From Comamonas badia DSM 17552 (GTDB taxonomy: Bacteria > Pseudomonadota > Gammaproteobacteria > Burkholderiales > Burkholderiaceae_C), in NCBI RefSeq assembly GCF_000484635.1, contig NZ_AXVM01000007.1, positions 62,001-126,000 on the forward strand: DNA of 64,000 bases, given 5' to 3'. A model generated the notes under the pieces. That model did no database searches, was not told the origin of the DNA, and was given only the letters and a program-made list of their open reading frames with translations. The first letter of the stretch is position 1, and each line of letters opens with the position of its first letter. The position numbers were made by a program, and so were the translations under genes. Positions 1-7,512 of this stretch are shown here, in pieces.

Positions 1-153
1 CTGCGCTCGCGCCTGATGGCGGCCATCGCGCAGGGCAGCGGAGCGCTGGACCCGCGCACCTACGCCAGCCGTCCCTGGCGTGAACGGCTGCTCGATCGCG
101 TGGCCTGGACCGTGATGCGGACGGCACTCTGGCTGACAGGGAAAAACTACTGA
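1..153 (+). CDS. C-terminal fragment, probable cardiolipin synthase (ClsB-like)
   Basis: An open frame runs in from the window edge and stops at TGA 151-153, giving the last 50 residues of a protein. The tail ends WTVMRTALWLTGKNY. A basic/aromatic segment followed by a short hydrophobic stretch is what I recall from the C-terminus of bacterial cardiolipin synthase B, a phospholipase-D superfamily enzyme that makes cardiolipin at the inner membrane. None of the catalytic HKD motifs lie inside the window, so the assignment rests on tail resemblance only. It is followed by a dispersed repeat and folE. Confidence 0.45.
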   Translation: MRSRLMAAIAQGSGALDPRTYASRPWRERLLDRVAWTVMRTALWLTGKNY

Positions 154-157
154 ATCC

Positions 158-209
158 ATAGCTGATGGCGCTTGTCAGATAAGCGAAAAACGCCGAAATC
201 ATTCAAATT
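158..209 (+). repeat. Dispersed intergenic palindromic repeat, copy 1
   Basis: The unit reads ATAGCTGATGGCGCTTGTC then AGATAAGCG. The halves GCGCTTGTC and GATAAGCG form an imperfect inverted repeat, followed by a GCC-AAAT tail. It starts directly after the upstream stop codon and is one of nine related copies in this window. Confidence 0.6.
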
Positions 210-242
210 CCCGCATTCGAAATTCACTGGTAGGATCGACGC

Positions 243-953
243 ATGAGCGAACCATCCAGCCCCGTGCCCTTCGAAGGCGTGCCTCTCTCGATCAAGATCC
301 GCGAGCGCCTCAAGGCCGCCGGCCAGCCGTTTCTGGCCAACGACAACATCGCCGGCTTTCTCGAACCCGGAGAGCTGGAAGGGCTGCTCGACGAGGTCGA
401 GACGAAGATGCAAACGGTGCTCGACAGCCTGGTCATCGACACCGCCAACGACCACAACACCCGCAACACCGCGCGGCGCATCGCCAAGATGTATGTGAAC
501 GAGGTGTTCCGCGGCCGTTACGTGGCGCAGCCGCCGGTGACCGAATTCCCCAACGCCGCGCGCCTGAACGAGCTGATGATCGTCGGCCCGATCACCGTGC
601 GCAGCGCCTGCAGCCACCATTTCTGCCCGGTGATCGGCAAGATCTGGGTCGGTGTGATGCCCAATGAGCACACCAACGTGATCGGCCTCTCGAAGTACGC
701 GCGCCTGGTGGACTGGGTGATGGGGCGGCCCCAGATCCAGGAAGAGGCCATCGTGCAGCTGGCCGACCTCATCATGGAAAAGACCCGGCCCGACGGCCTG
801 GCGGTGGTGATGGAAGCCAGCCACTTCTGCATGTCCTGGCGCGGCGTGCGCGAGATGGACAGCAAGATGGTCAACTCCATCATGCGCGGCGCCTTCCTCA
901 CGGATGCGTCGCTGCGCCGCGAATTCCTCGCGCTGATTCCCGGCAGGCCATAA
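243..953 (+). CDS. folE: GTP cyclohydrolase I (FolE)
   Basis: This 236-residue protein converts GTP to 7,8-dihydroneopterin triphosphate, the first step of tetrahydrofolate/pterin synthesis, in the cytoplasm. The family core is present: SACSHHFCPVIG around residues 121-132 and EASHFCMSWRGV at 191-202. Cys123, His125/His126 and Cys196 fit the zinc ligands and catalytic histidine of the family. The motif has Ser where many family members have Glu (C-E-H-H) and a Cys in the next block, so it is a divergent but recognisable FolE. The start at 243 sits behind a GGTAGGA ribosome site. Confidence 0.93.
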   Translation: MSEPSSPVPFEGVPLSIKIRERLKAAGQPFLANDNIAGFLEPGELEGLLDEVETKMQTVLDSLVIDTANDHNTRNTARRIAKMYVNEVFRGRYVAQPPVTEFPNAARLNELMIVGPITVRSACSHHFCPVIGKIWVGVMPNEHTNVIGLSKYARLVDWVMGRPQIQEEAIVQLADLIMEKTRPDGLAVVMEASHFCMSWRGVREMDSKMVNSIMRGAFLTDASLRREFLALIPGRP

Positions 954-976
954 ATCCGCAGCAGACGGCGCTGTCC

Positions 977-1810
977 ATGCTGGTTGGCGTGGATTTCACC
1001 AGCCGCCCCACGCGGCGCAAGTCCATCGTGATGGCCTGCGGTGCGCGCGACGGCGATCTTGTGCAATTGCAGAGCCTGCGCTGCTTTGAAAGCCTGGATG
1101 CGTTTGCCGCGTGGTTGGCCGAACCGGGCGACTGGATCGCCGCTCTGGATTTGCCCTTCGGCCTGCCGCGCGAGCTGGTGCAGCACCTGGGCTGGCCCAC
1201 CGACTGGCTGGCCTGCATGCGGCATTACGCCAGCCGCTCCCGCGTGGAGATACGCGAGTGCTTCGCCGCGTTCTGCGCCGCGCGCCCCGCGGGCGGCAAG
1301 TTCGCGCACCGCGCCACCGATGGCCCTGCGGGCTCCAGCCCCTCGATGAAATGGGTCAACCCGCCCGTGGCGTTCATGCTGCATGCCGGGGTACCGCCCC
1401 TGATCGCAGCGGGCGTGCACCTGCCGGGCCTGCACGATGGTGACCGGCGCCGCGTGGCGCTGGAGGGCTATCCGGGCCTGCTGGCGCGCGCATGCATTGG
1501 CCGCGCGAGCTACAAGAGCGATGAGCCGAAGCGCCAGACCCCTGAGCGGCTTGCCGCGCGGCGGCAGATGCTGGAAGTGTTGCAGCGGGGCGCGCCCCGG
1601 CTGGGGCTGCGTCTGGTGGTGGCTGCCGATCAGCGTGCGTTGCTGGCGCGGGACGCCAGCGGCGACCGGCTCGACGCCGTCCTCTGCCTGATGCAGGCTG
1701 CCTGGGCCGAGCGCGCGCATGCCGCGGGCGATATGCGCTATGGCCTGCCGAAGCGGTTGGATCCGCTGGAGGGCTGGATCGTCACCGCCCCGGAGAGCGC
1801 TGCCCGTTGA
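977..1810 (+). CDS. DUF429 family protein
   Basis: The 277-residue protein has the DUF429 pattern: N-terminal GVDFTS (Asp6), ALDLPFGLP with Asp58, a YKSDEPKRQT block near residue 180 and GDRLDAVLC-QAAWA near 235. The acidic residues on a beta-rich N-terminus suggest an RNase H-like fold, and the family is often described as predicted nucleases, but no reaction is established. It starts 23 bases after folE on the same strand and may be co-transcribed with it. Its 3' end overlaps the convergent gene at 1782-2408 by 29 bases. Confidence 0.8.
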   Translation: MLVGVDFTSRPTRRKSIVMACGARDGDLVQLQSLRCFESLDAFAAWLAEPGDWIAALDLPFGLPRELVQHLGWPTDWLACMRHYASRSRVEIRECFAAFCAARPAGGKFAHRATDGPAGSSPSMKWVNPPVAFMLHAGVPPLIAAGVHLPGLHDGDRRRVALEGYPGLLARACIGRASYKSDEPKRQTPERLAARRQMLEVLQRGAPRLGLRLVVAADQRALLARDASGDRLDAVLCLMQAAWAERAHAAGDMRYGLPKRLDPLEGWIVTAPESAAR

Positions 1811-2408
1811 TCAGCGCGAGGTAGGCGCTGCGCGTTTGCGGCGTGACGGAGGCGATGACCTGCGTCCACGGCGTGTGCTGGCGCGCCATCAGCCGCGCGG
1901 AAGCGACGGTGCGCGACTTGCAGAACCAGTGGCAGCTGTGCTGAAACAGCAGCAGCTCGGCGGTCACGGCAAAGGCGCGGTCGCGCGGGCTGGCCGCGGC
2001 ATCGGCCATGGCGCGGGCGATGCCTTCCGCATGGATGGCGAAGGCGCGGCGCAGATCAAAGCTGGCGGATGCCAGCCATTGCGTGGCCCAGGGCAGCGAG
2101 ATGGGCAGGCGGCTGGTACGCGCGAGAGCCTCGGGCGTTTTCTGAAAATCGGCGGCAAGGCGCTGCACCTGCGTGCCCAGCTGCTCCTCGCTGCCCTGCA
2201 GCGTGCCGAGCACCTGCATGCGCCGTTCGTCGCCGGCTTCACCCATGGCGCGCAGATAGCCCTGGATCAGCGTCTGCATCAGGCGCTCGATCTGGTAGGG
2301 CTGCAGCGCCCGGGCCAGCAGGGCGATGCGCTGGCGCTGCTGGCGGTAGTTGACGAAATACAGCAGTCCTGCAGCGAAGAACAGCTCAAGCAAGGTGTTG
2401 GGTGACAT
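1782..2408 (-). CDS. Hypothetical membrane-anchored protein
   Basis: I do not recognise a named family. Taking the start at MSPNTLLELF (2408) gives 208 residues. The first 20 form one hydrophobic helix (LLELFFAAGLLYFVNY), suggesting a single N-terminal membrane anchor; the rest is helical and rich in Gln, Arg and Ala. A start nine codons further upstream (2435) is possible but would overlap the IclR gene. It lies directly downstream of that regulator on the same strand and may be read through from it. Confidence 0.6.
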   Translation of the reverse strand: MSPNTLLELFFAAGLLYFVNYRQQRQRIALLARALQPYQIERLMQTLIQGYLRAMGEAGDERRMQVLGTLQGSEEQLGTQVQRLAADFQKTPEALARTSRLPISLPWATQWLASASFDLRRAFAIHAEGIARAMADAAASPRDRAFAVTAELLLFQHSCHWFCKSRTVASARLMARQHTPWTQVIASVTPQTRSAYLALINGQRSPGR

Positions 2409-2431
2409 GTGCTGGCGATTGTGCCTTGCCG

Positions 2432-3211
2432 TCACTCGGCTGCCGGCTGCCAGCCCAGCGCCGCCGAGATGCGCCCGCAGGCGTCCTGCAAAGCGAGCGC
2501 CGCTTCGCCCTGCGCATCGGCCTGCAGCGAAGCCTGCGGACCCACGAGGGTGAGTGCCAGCAGCAGATGGCCGTGCACGTCGAACACCGGCGCCGCGATG
2601 GCATTGATGCCCGGCGCGTGTTCGCCGTCGACCACGGCGACGCCCTGTTCACGGATGCTCGCGCGAAGTGCCGCGGGAATGGCCTTGGAGGGTGGATCCG
2701 ACCAGGTGGCAAACACCCTGCCGGTGGCCGAGGTGTGCGGATCAAAGAGCGCGCCCTGTGCCACGCCCACCGAAACCCCTTGCCCCGGCTGGCAGACGCG
2801 TATCGCGGTCACCCCGGCCTCGGCCTGCACGGCCACCAGGCAGGTGTTGCCCAGCGATTGCGCCAGGCTATGTGCCTCGGCTGCGGCCAGTTCCAGCCAG
2901 TCCTGGCGGCTCATCCAGGCCAGCGCCAGCCCGCGCACGGCCGGGCCCAGCTCGTACAGGCCGTTTTGCGCATCCTGCTGCACCCAGCCGGCGCGCATCA
3001 GGCTGACGAGGTAGCGGTAGGCCTTGGCCCGGTGCATGCCCGCCTGGCGCGCCAGCGCGGACAGGCCGCAGCCCTGGGCTTGCGTGGCGAGCAGATCAAA
3101 CAGCGCCAAGCCGACCTCCAGCGACTGTATGCCCACGGGGCCGGTGGCGGCGGTCTGCGTGCTTTCGGCGGCGAGGGAGCCCTGCTTGCTGGTGCGGTCA
3201 ACGCTTGACAT
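2432..3211 (-). CDS. IclR family transcriptional regulator
   Basis: The 259-residue protein has the IclR layout. A winged helix-turn-helix lies at about residues 25-90 (SLEVGLALFDLLA, then ALARQAGMHRAKAYRYLVSL), followed by a GAF-like effector domain from about 105 to the end. The SATGRVFATW and GINAIAAPVFD segments match the ligand-binding fold. It is divergent from the dioxygenase-like gene at 3291, the usual arrangement for an IclR regulator of aromatic-acid catabolism. The 79-bp gap holds a strong promoter and two GTTA/TAAC dyads. A 14-bp palindrome covers its own start codon, so autoregulation is plausible. Confidence 0.85.
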   Translation of the reverse strand: MSSVDRTSKQGSLAAESTQTAATGPVGIQSLEVGLALFDLLATQAQGCGLSALARQAGMHRAKAYRYLVSLMRAGWVQQDAQNGLYELGPAVRGLALAWMSRQDWLELAAAEAHSLAQSLGNTCLVAVQAEAGVTAIRVCQPGQGVSVGVAQGALFDPHTSATGRVFATWSDPPSKAIPAALRASIREQGVAVVDGEHAPGINAIAAPVFDVHGHLLLALTLVGPQASLQADAQGEAALALQDACGRISAALGWQPAAE

Positions 3212-3217
3212 GTCAAG
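3204..3217. promoter_or_regulatory. Perfect 14-bp palindrome over the IclR start codon
   Basis: CTTGACATGTCAAG is a perfect palindrome. It contains both the ATG of the minus-strand IclR gene and the TTGACA -35 box of the plus-strand promoter, so a protein bound here could block both genes. That role is inferred. Confidence 0.5.
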
Positions 3218-3233
3218 AAGTATGCCCTAAATT
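3205..3233 (+). promoter_or_regulatory. Sigma-70 type promoter for the dioxygenase-like gene
   Basis: A consensus -35 TTGACA (3205-3210) is followed by a 17-base spacer and a TAAATT -10 box (3228-3233). It points toward the gene starting at 3291 and leaves a leader of about 50 bases. Confidence 0.6.
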
Positions 3234-3244
3234 CCGTTCGTTGT

Positions 3245-3276
3245 GTTAATCATAACGTTGTTAACTTAATAGTAAC
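3245..3276. promoter_or_regulatory. Candidate IclR operator (two GTTA/TAAC dyads)
   Basis: Downstream of the promoter are two inverted repeats: GTTA-N4-TAAC at 3245-3256 and GTTA-N9-TAAC at 3260-3276. They occupy the leader between promoter and start codon in the only gap shared by the regulator and its divergent neighbour. Confidence 0.5.
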
Positions 3277-3290
3277 ATTGGAGCAAAGGC

Positions 3291-4421
3291 ATGAAGAAGT
3301 ACATCAGTTTTCCCCTGCGCGAAGGCGTGCACAGCCGTCAGGCGCATTGCGACATCCCCGACGGGCTTTATGAGCGCGAACACGGCCGCAACGGCTTCTT
3401 CGGGCCCGCCAGCCACATCCTGCACAAGCACAAGCCGACGGGCTGGACCAAGTGGGAAGGGCCGCTGGAGCTGACCCTGCTCGACCTGAACAAGCTCGAA
3501 GACAGCGCCCCCTGCCCCTGGAAGGCACGCCGCTTCATGCACAACGGCCAGACGCAGGTGCACTTCTGGAAGTTCGGCGCCTCCATGCCCGACCTGGCGC
3601 GCAACGGCGACGGCGACATGATCCTGTTCTTCCACAAGGGCGAGGGTGATTTCTATTGCGACTACGGCCACATGACCTACCGCGAGGGCGACTACATCAA
3701 CATCCCGCGCGGCACCTCCTGGCGGCTGGAGACCCAGGTGCGCAACGAGGTGCTGACCATTGAAGCCACCGAGGACTTCTTCATGCTGCCCGAGCGCGGC
3801 ATCCTGGGCCACCACGCGCAGTTCGATCAGGCAACGCTCGATACGCCCAAGATCGACGACGCCTTCAAGGCCCAGTACAGCGACACGCAGGAAAGCCGGG
3901 TGCGCGCCAAGCGCCGTGGCGAGGTGACCACCGTCACCTTCCCCTACAACTTCCTCGATGCGGTGGGCTGGCATGGCGACTGTGTGCCGGTCAAGCTCAA
4001 CTGGCGTGACATCCGCGAACTGCTGTCGGACCGCTACCACCTGCCGCCCACGGTGCACGCCACCTTCCTGTCGAACACCATCATCGTCTGCACCTTCGCG
4101 CCGCGCCCCATCGAGAGCGACCCCGGTGCGCTGAAGGTGCCGTTCTTTCACAACAACGACGAGTTCGACGAGTCCATCTTCTACCACCAGGGCAACTTCT
4201 TCTCGCGCGACAACATCCAGCCCGGCATGTTCACGCTGCACCCCTCGGGCTTTCACCACGGCCCGCATCCCAAGGCCTTCGCCGCCGCCGCGGCCAACAA
4301 CAAGGGCGAGCGCAAGTACACCGACGAGGTGGCGGTGATGATCGATTCGCGCTACCCGCTGGAGCTCGACAACGTGGACGCGGTGAAGGTGCCCAACTAC
4401 ATCGACTCCTGGAAAGAGTGA
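3291..4421 (+). CDS. Homogentisate 1,2-dioxygenase-like protein
   Basis: The 376-residue protein belongs to the cupin-type homogentisate dioxygenase family, whose founding member opens the homogentisate ring with non-haem iron. The metal-site region is visible near the C-terminus: PFFHNNDEFDE (His287, Glu291 or Glu294) and HPSGFHHGPHP (His322/His323). It is shorter than classical HmgA (roughly 430 residues), and no fumarylacetoacetase or maleylacetoacetate isomerase lies beside it, so the substrate may be another dihydroxy-aromatic acid. An IclR regulator is divergent, and a TRAP transporter converges on it past a shared terminator. The start follows TTGGAGCAAAGGC. Confidence 0.72.
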   Translation: MKKYISFPLREGVHSRQAHCDIPDGLYEREHGRNGFFGPASHILHKHKPTGWTKWEGPLELTLLDLNKLEDSAPCPWKARRFMHNGQTQVHFWKFGASMPDLARNGDGDMILFFHKGEGDFYCDYGHMTYREGDYINIPRGTSWRLETQVRNEVLTIEATEDFFMLPERGILGHHAQFDQATLDTPKIDDAFKAQYSDTQESRVRAKRRGEVTTVTFPYNFLDAVGWHGDCVPVKLNWRDIRELLSDRYHLPPTVHATFLSNTIIVCTFAPRPIESDPGALKVPFFHNNDEFDESIFYHQGNFFSRDNIQPGMFTLHPSGFHHGPHPKAFAAAAANNKGERKYTDEVAVMIDSRYPLELDNVDAVKVPNYIDSWKE

Positions 4422-4438
4422 GTCTGGCGGATACAGCA

Positions 4439-4475
4439 AAAAGCGCTGCAAGGTTTTGAACCTTGCAGCGCTTTT
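4439..4475. terminator. Bidirectional rho-independent terminator
   Basis: A perfect 17-bp stem (AAAAGCGCTGCAAGGTT paired with AACCTTGCAGCGCTTTT) closes a 3-base loop and has A/T tracts on both sides. It separates the convergent dioxygenase-like and dctP genes. Confidence 0.9.
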
Positions 4476-4481
4476 GTTTTG

Positions 4482-4520
4482 CTAGCTGCGCACGCTTGCC
4501 CAGCATGCGCAAAAGGCCAA
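4482..4520 (+). repeat. Dispersed intergenic palindromic repeat, copy 2
   Basis: TAGCTGCGCACGCTTGCC is followed by CAGCATGCGC and an AAAAGGCCAATT tail, matching the family layout. It fills the space between the terminator and the dctP stop codon. Confidence 0.6.
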
Positions 4521-5504
4521 TTACTTCTTTATTTCAGCCTCAATCTGCTTGACCAGATCGGCACCCACGTCGGGCGTGAACATGTCCCACACCGGCTGCA
4601 CCGCAGCGCGCATGCGGGCGCGTTCTTCCGGTGTGACTTCGTTCACCTTCAGGCCCTTGCCGGCCATCATCTTCTGCGCGCCGGCCGCCTGGTCACGCGC
4701 CACCTGGCGCTGGAACGCGCGGGCCTCGATGGCGGCGTCCTTCACGATCTTCTGCTGGTCGGGCGTGAGCTTGTCCCAGAACTTCTTGGAAGCCAGCGGA
4801 ATGAAGGCGCCGTAGGTGTGCTGGGTGATCGAGAGGTACTTCTGCACTTCGTACAGTTTGAGCGCGGCGATCACCGCGTTGGGCGTGCCCTGGCCGTCGA
4901 TGGTGCGTGTCTCCAGCGCCGTGTAGAGCTCGGGCACCGCCAGCGGCACCGGGTTGGCGCCCAGCGCCTTGATGGTTTCCTGCGTGATCCTGGCCTGGAT
5001 GGAGCGGAATTTCAGCCCCTTGAAGTCCTCCACCTTGGCGATGGGGTGCTTGCTGTTGGTGGCGTTGAAAAAGCCGTTCTCCCAGTACGCCAGGCCCACC
5101 AGGCCATGCGCGGGCAGCAGGTCCATGAGTTTCTGGCCGATCGGGCCGTCGAGTACCTTGTCGGCTTCCTGGGTGTTGGCGAACAGGAAGGGGAAATCGA
5201 GGATTTCATAGGGCTTGACCATGCCGGTGAGCGTCGAGGTCTGCGGCACGGTGAATTCGATGGTGCCGCCCTGCAATGCGGAAGTGACCTTCACGTCGTC
5301 GCCCAGCGCGCCGCCGTAGTAGGGCTTGATGTCGATCTCGCCGCCGCTCTTGGCCTTGACCAGTTCGACGAACTTGGCCACGCCCTGGCCCTGGTGGGAT
5401 TTTTCCGGCAGGGTCACGGCGAACTTGCCGGTGACGGCGGCGAGCGTGGTGCCCGAGAGTGCCGCGGCCAGCAGGCCCAGCAGCAGGGAAGTCTTGAATT
5501 TCAT
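4521..5504 (-). CDS. dctP: TRAP transporter substrate-binding protein (DctP)
   Basis: The 327-residue periplasmic protein has a signal peptide (MKFKTSLLLGLLAAALSGTTLA). It shows the DctP/SBP_bac_7 pattern: SHQGQGVAKFVELVKAKSGG, IEFTVPQTSTLTGMVKPYEILDFPFLF and LKFRSIQARITQETIKALGANPVP, which includes the arginine region that pairs with substrate carboxylates. It therefore probably binds an organic acid for uptake by the neighbouring DctQ/DctM. It is the last gene of the dctQ-dctM-dctP run, 36 bases after dctM, behind an AGGAGAG ribosome site. Facing the dioxygenase-like gene suggests an aromatic or related carboxylate; that is inference. Confidence 0.9.
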   Translation of the reverse strand: MKFKTSLLLGLLAAALSGTTLAAVTGKFAVTLPEKSHQGQGVAKFVELVKAKSGGEIDIKPYYGGALGDDVKVTSALQGGTIEFTVPQTSTLTGMVKPYEILDFPFLFANTQEADKVLDGPIGQKLMDLLPAHGLVGLAYWENGFFNATNSKHPIAKVEDFKGLKFRSIQARITQETIKALGANPVPLAVPELYTALETRTIDGQGTPNAVIAALKLYEVQKYLSITQHTYGAFIPLASKKFWDKLTPDQQKIVKDAAIEARAFQRQVARDQAAGAQKMMAGKGLKVNEVTPEERARMRAAVQPVWDMFTPDVGADLVKQIEAEIKK

Positions 5505-5540
5505 GGTGGGTCTCTCCTATCGTGGATGAAAGAGTGGTGG

Positions 5541-6818
5541 TCAGCGCCACCATTCGGCGGGCACCGTGACCAGTGCGGGGAACAGAATCAGGAGCACGAG
5601 CAATATGCCCAGGGCCAGCAGGAAGGGCAGGATGCCGCGCACCGCCTCGTCCATCGTCACCTTGCCGATGGAGCTGACGACGTTGAGCACCACGCCCACC
5701 GGCGGCGTGATCATGCCGATCGAGCAGTTCATGATGAACACCACGCCGAAGTACACCGGGTCTATGCCGGCCACGGTGACGATGGGCATGAACACCGGCG
5801 TGAAGATCAGCACGATGGGGATGAAGTCGAGCACCATGCCGGCGAAGAAGATCACCACCATCATCGCGGCGACGAGCAGCATGGGCGATTGCACCAGGCC
5901 TTCCAGCCAGCCGCCCACCTGGCCCGAGATGTCGGTGATGGTGATCATGTAGGAGGCCACCATCGCCAGCGCCGCCAGCAGCAGCACCACCGAGGTGGTG
6001 CGCGCGGTGGAAAGCAGGGCCTCGTAGATGCTGTGCCAGTTCAGCTCGCGGTACACCACCAGGCCCACGAACAGCGCGTAGGCGGCGGCCACCACGGCCG
6101 ATTCGGTGGGCGTGAAGATGCCGAAGCGCAGGCCGCCGATGATGATCACCGGCATCATCAGCGCCCAGCCGCCCTGGCCGAGCAGGCGCAGGCGCAGCCC
6201 CCAGGGCGCGCGCGCGGTGACGGCGGCGTTCTGCGTGCGCGCCACGAACCACCAGGCGATGACCAGCACCGCCCCCATCAATACGCCCGGCACGATGCCC
6301 GCGAGGAACAGCCGCGTGATCGAGACATTGGCCGTCACGCCGAAGATCAGAAAGCCGATGGAGGGCGGAATCACCGGCGCGATGATGCCGCTGGCCGCCA
6401 TCAGGCCACAGGCACGCCCGGGGTTGTAGCCGGCTTGGCGCATCATCGGCACCAGGATGGCGGCCAGTGCCGCCGTGTCCGCCACGGCCGAGCCCGAGAG
6501 GCTGGCGAGCATGATGCCCGCGCCGATCGCCACATAGCCCAGGCCGCCGCGCAGGTGGCCGACGAAGGCGCTGGCCATCTCGACGATGCGCTTGGAGAGC
6601 CCGCCGGCGTTCATCAGTTCGCCCGCGAGGATGAAGAAGGGCACGGCCATCAGCACGAAATTGTCGGCGCCCGCCACCGCGTTCTGCACCACCACCTGCG
6701 CGTCGAACTGCCCGGTGAGCAGCATCAGCGCGATGCCCGCAAACATCAGCGCGAACGCGATCGGCACGCCCAGCGCGATCAGGCCCAGCAGCGAGACCAG
6801 GAAGACGGTTGCGCTCAT
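5541..6818 (-). CDS. dctM: TRAP transporter large permease (DctM)
   Basis: The 425-residue, strongly hydrophobic protein has about a dozen membrane segments. Family motifs include GVPIAFALMFAG near residue 17, ASLSGSAVADTAALAAILVPMM near 105-126 and a conserved ASGIIAPVIPPSIGFLIFG block. It is the sodium-driven carrier subunit of the TRAP system in the inner membrane. Its ATG overlaps the dctQ stop by 4 bases (6815-6818), so the two subunits are probably translationally coupled. Confidence 0.92.
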   Translation of the reverse strand: MSATVFLVSLLGLIALGVPIAFALMFAGIALMLLTGQFDAQVVVQNAVAGADNFVLMAVPFFILAGELMNAGGLSKRIVEMASAFVGHLRGGLGYVAIGAGIMLASLSGSAVADTAALAAILVPMMRQAGYNPGRACGLMAASGIIAPVIPPSIGFLIFGVTANVSITRLFLAGIVPGVLMGAVLVIAWWFVARTQNAAVTARAPWGLRLRLLGQGGWALMMPVIIIGGLRFGIFTPTESAVVAAAYALFVGLVVYRELNWHSIYEALLSTARTTSVVLLLAALAMVASYMITITDISGQVGGWLEGLVQSPMLLVAAMMVVIFFAGMVLDFIPIVLIFTPVFMPIVTVAGIDPVYFGVVFIMNCSIGMITPPVGVVLNVVSSIGKVTMDEAVRGILPFLLALGILLVLLILFPALVTVPAEWWR

Positions 6819-7384
6819 GGCTTGCGCCCCGTGGCCATGTCGCCGGCGTGCGCTTCGCCTTCGATGCGTTCGGCGGCTTTTTCGATGCGGTCGCCCAGGT
6901 CCTGCGTCACCTCGTCCAGATCGCCGCGCAGCGCCAGCAGGATGTTGTGGCAGACCGGAAAGATGAGGGCGATGCCGAACACCAGCCCCACGCCGTACAG
7001 CCAGGCGTAGGAGATGCCGAGCACCGGGTAGGTGTTGCCCAGGTTGATCACCGTCTGTTTGTAGCCGCCGACGATGAAGACGCCGCAGCCGATCAGGATC
7101 AGCACGCCGGAGAAAACGATCAATGCGCGCCGGGCGCGTGGCCCCACGCGCCGCTGCAGGGTGTCAAACCCGATGTGGATACGCTGCGCCGAAGCCAGCA
7201 CCGCGCCCAGAAAGATCAGCCAGACGAAGAGCAGCCGCGAGAGCTCTTCGGAAATGGCGATGCCCGAATTGAACGCGTAGCGCAGCACCACGTTGCCGAA
7301 CACCAGAATACCCATGATGGCGAGGCAGGCCACGATGAGGATTTCAAAGCTGCGCGTGATGCCGCGTGACAGCCGCTCAAGCAT
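6815..7384 (-). CDS. dctQ: TRAP transporter small permease (DctQ)
   Basis: The 189-residue inner-membrane protein has the four helices expected of DctQ. The motif GIAISEELSRLLFVWLIFLGAV at about residues 36-57 is the family hallmark. It has a C-terminal extension after the last helix, with a charged tail. It is the first gene of the dctQMP set and overlaps dctM by 4 bases. The 128-bp gap to the upstream amidase leaves room for a separate promoter, but I could not identify one with confidence. Confidence 0.87.
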   Translation of the reverse strand: MLERLSRGITRSFEILIVACLAIMGILVFGNVVLRYAFNSGIAISEELSRLLFVWLIFLGAVLASAQRIHIGFDTLQRRVGPRARRALIVFSGVLILIGCGVFIVGGYKQTVINLGNTYPVLGISYAWLYGVGLVFGIALIFPVCHNILLALRGDLDEVTQDLGDRIEKAAERIEGEAHAGDMATGRKP

Positions 7385-7512
7385 GGCAGCCGCCTGTTTT
7401 TGGGTTTTTTCGCATAGGCCTCCTTGGAAGCCTGCGATTGAATCGCGTTTCTCGCCGCTTGAAAAGCCAAACCCTTGTTTTTTTGTGGTTGGTCAAATTT
7501 CATGCATCTGGT

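Noticed and set aside
4479-7010. 843-codon plus-strand frame, His/Gln-rich
   Set aside because: It lies antisense to dctP, dctM and dctQ; the His/Asp/Gly-rich composition is typical of the reverse of GC-rich membrane-protein codons.
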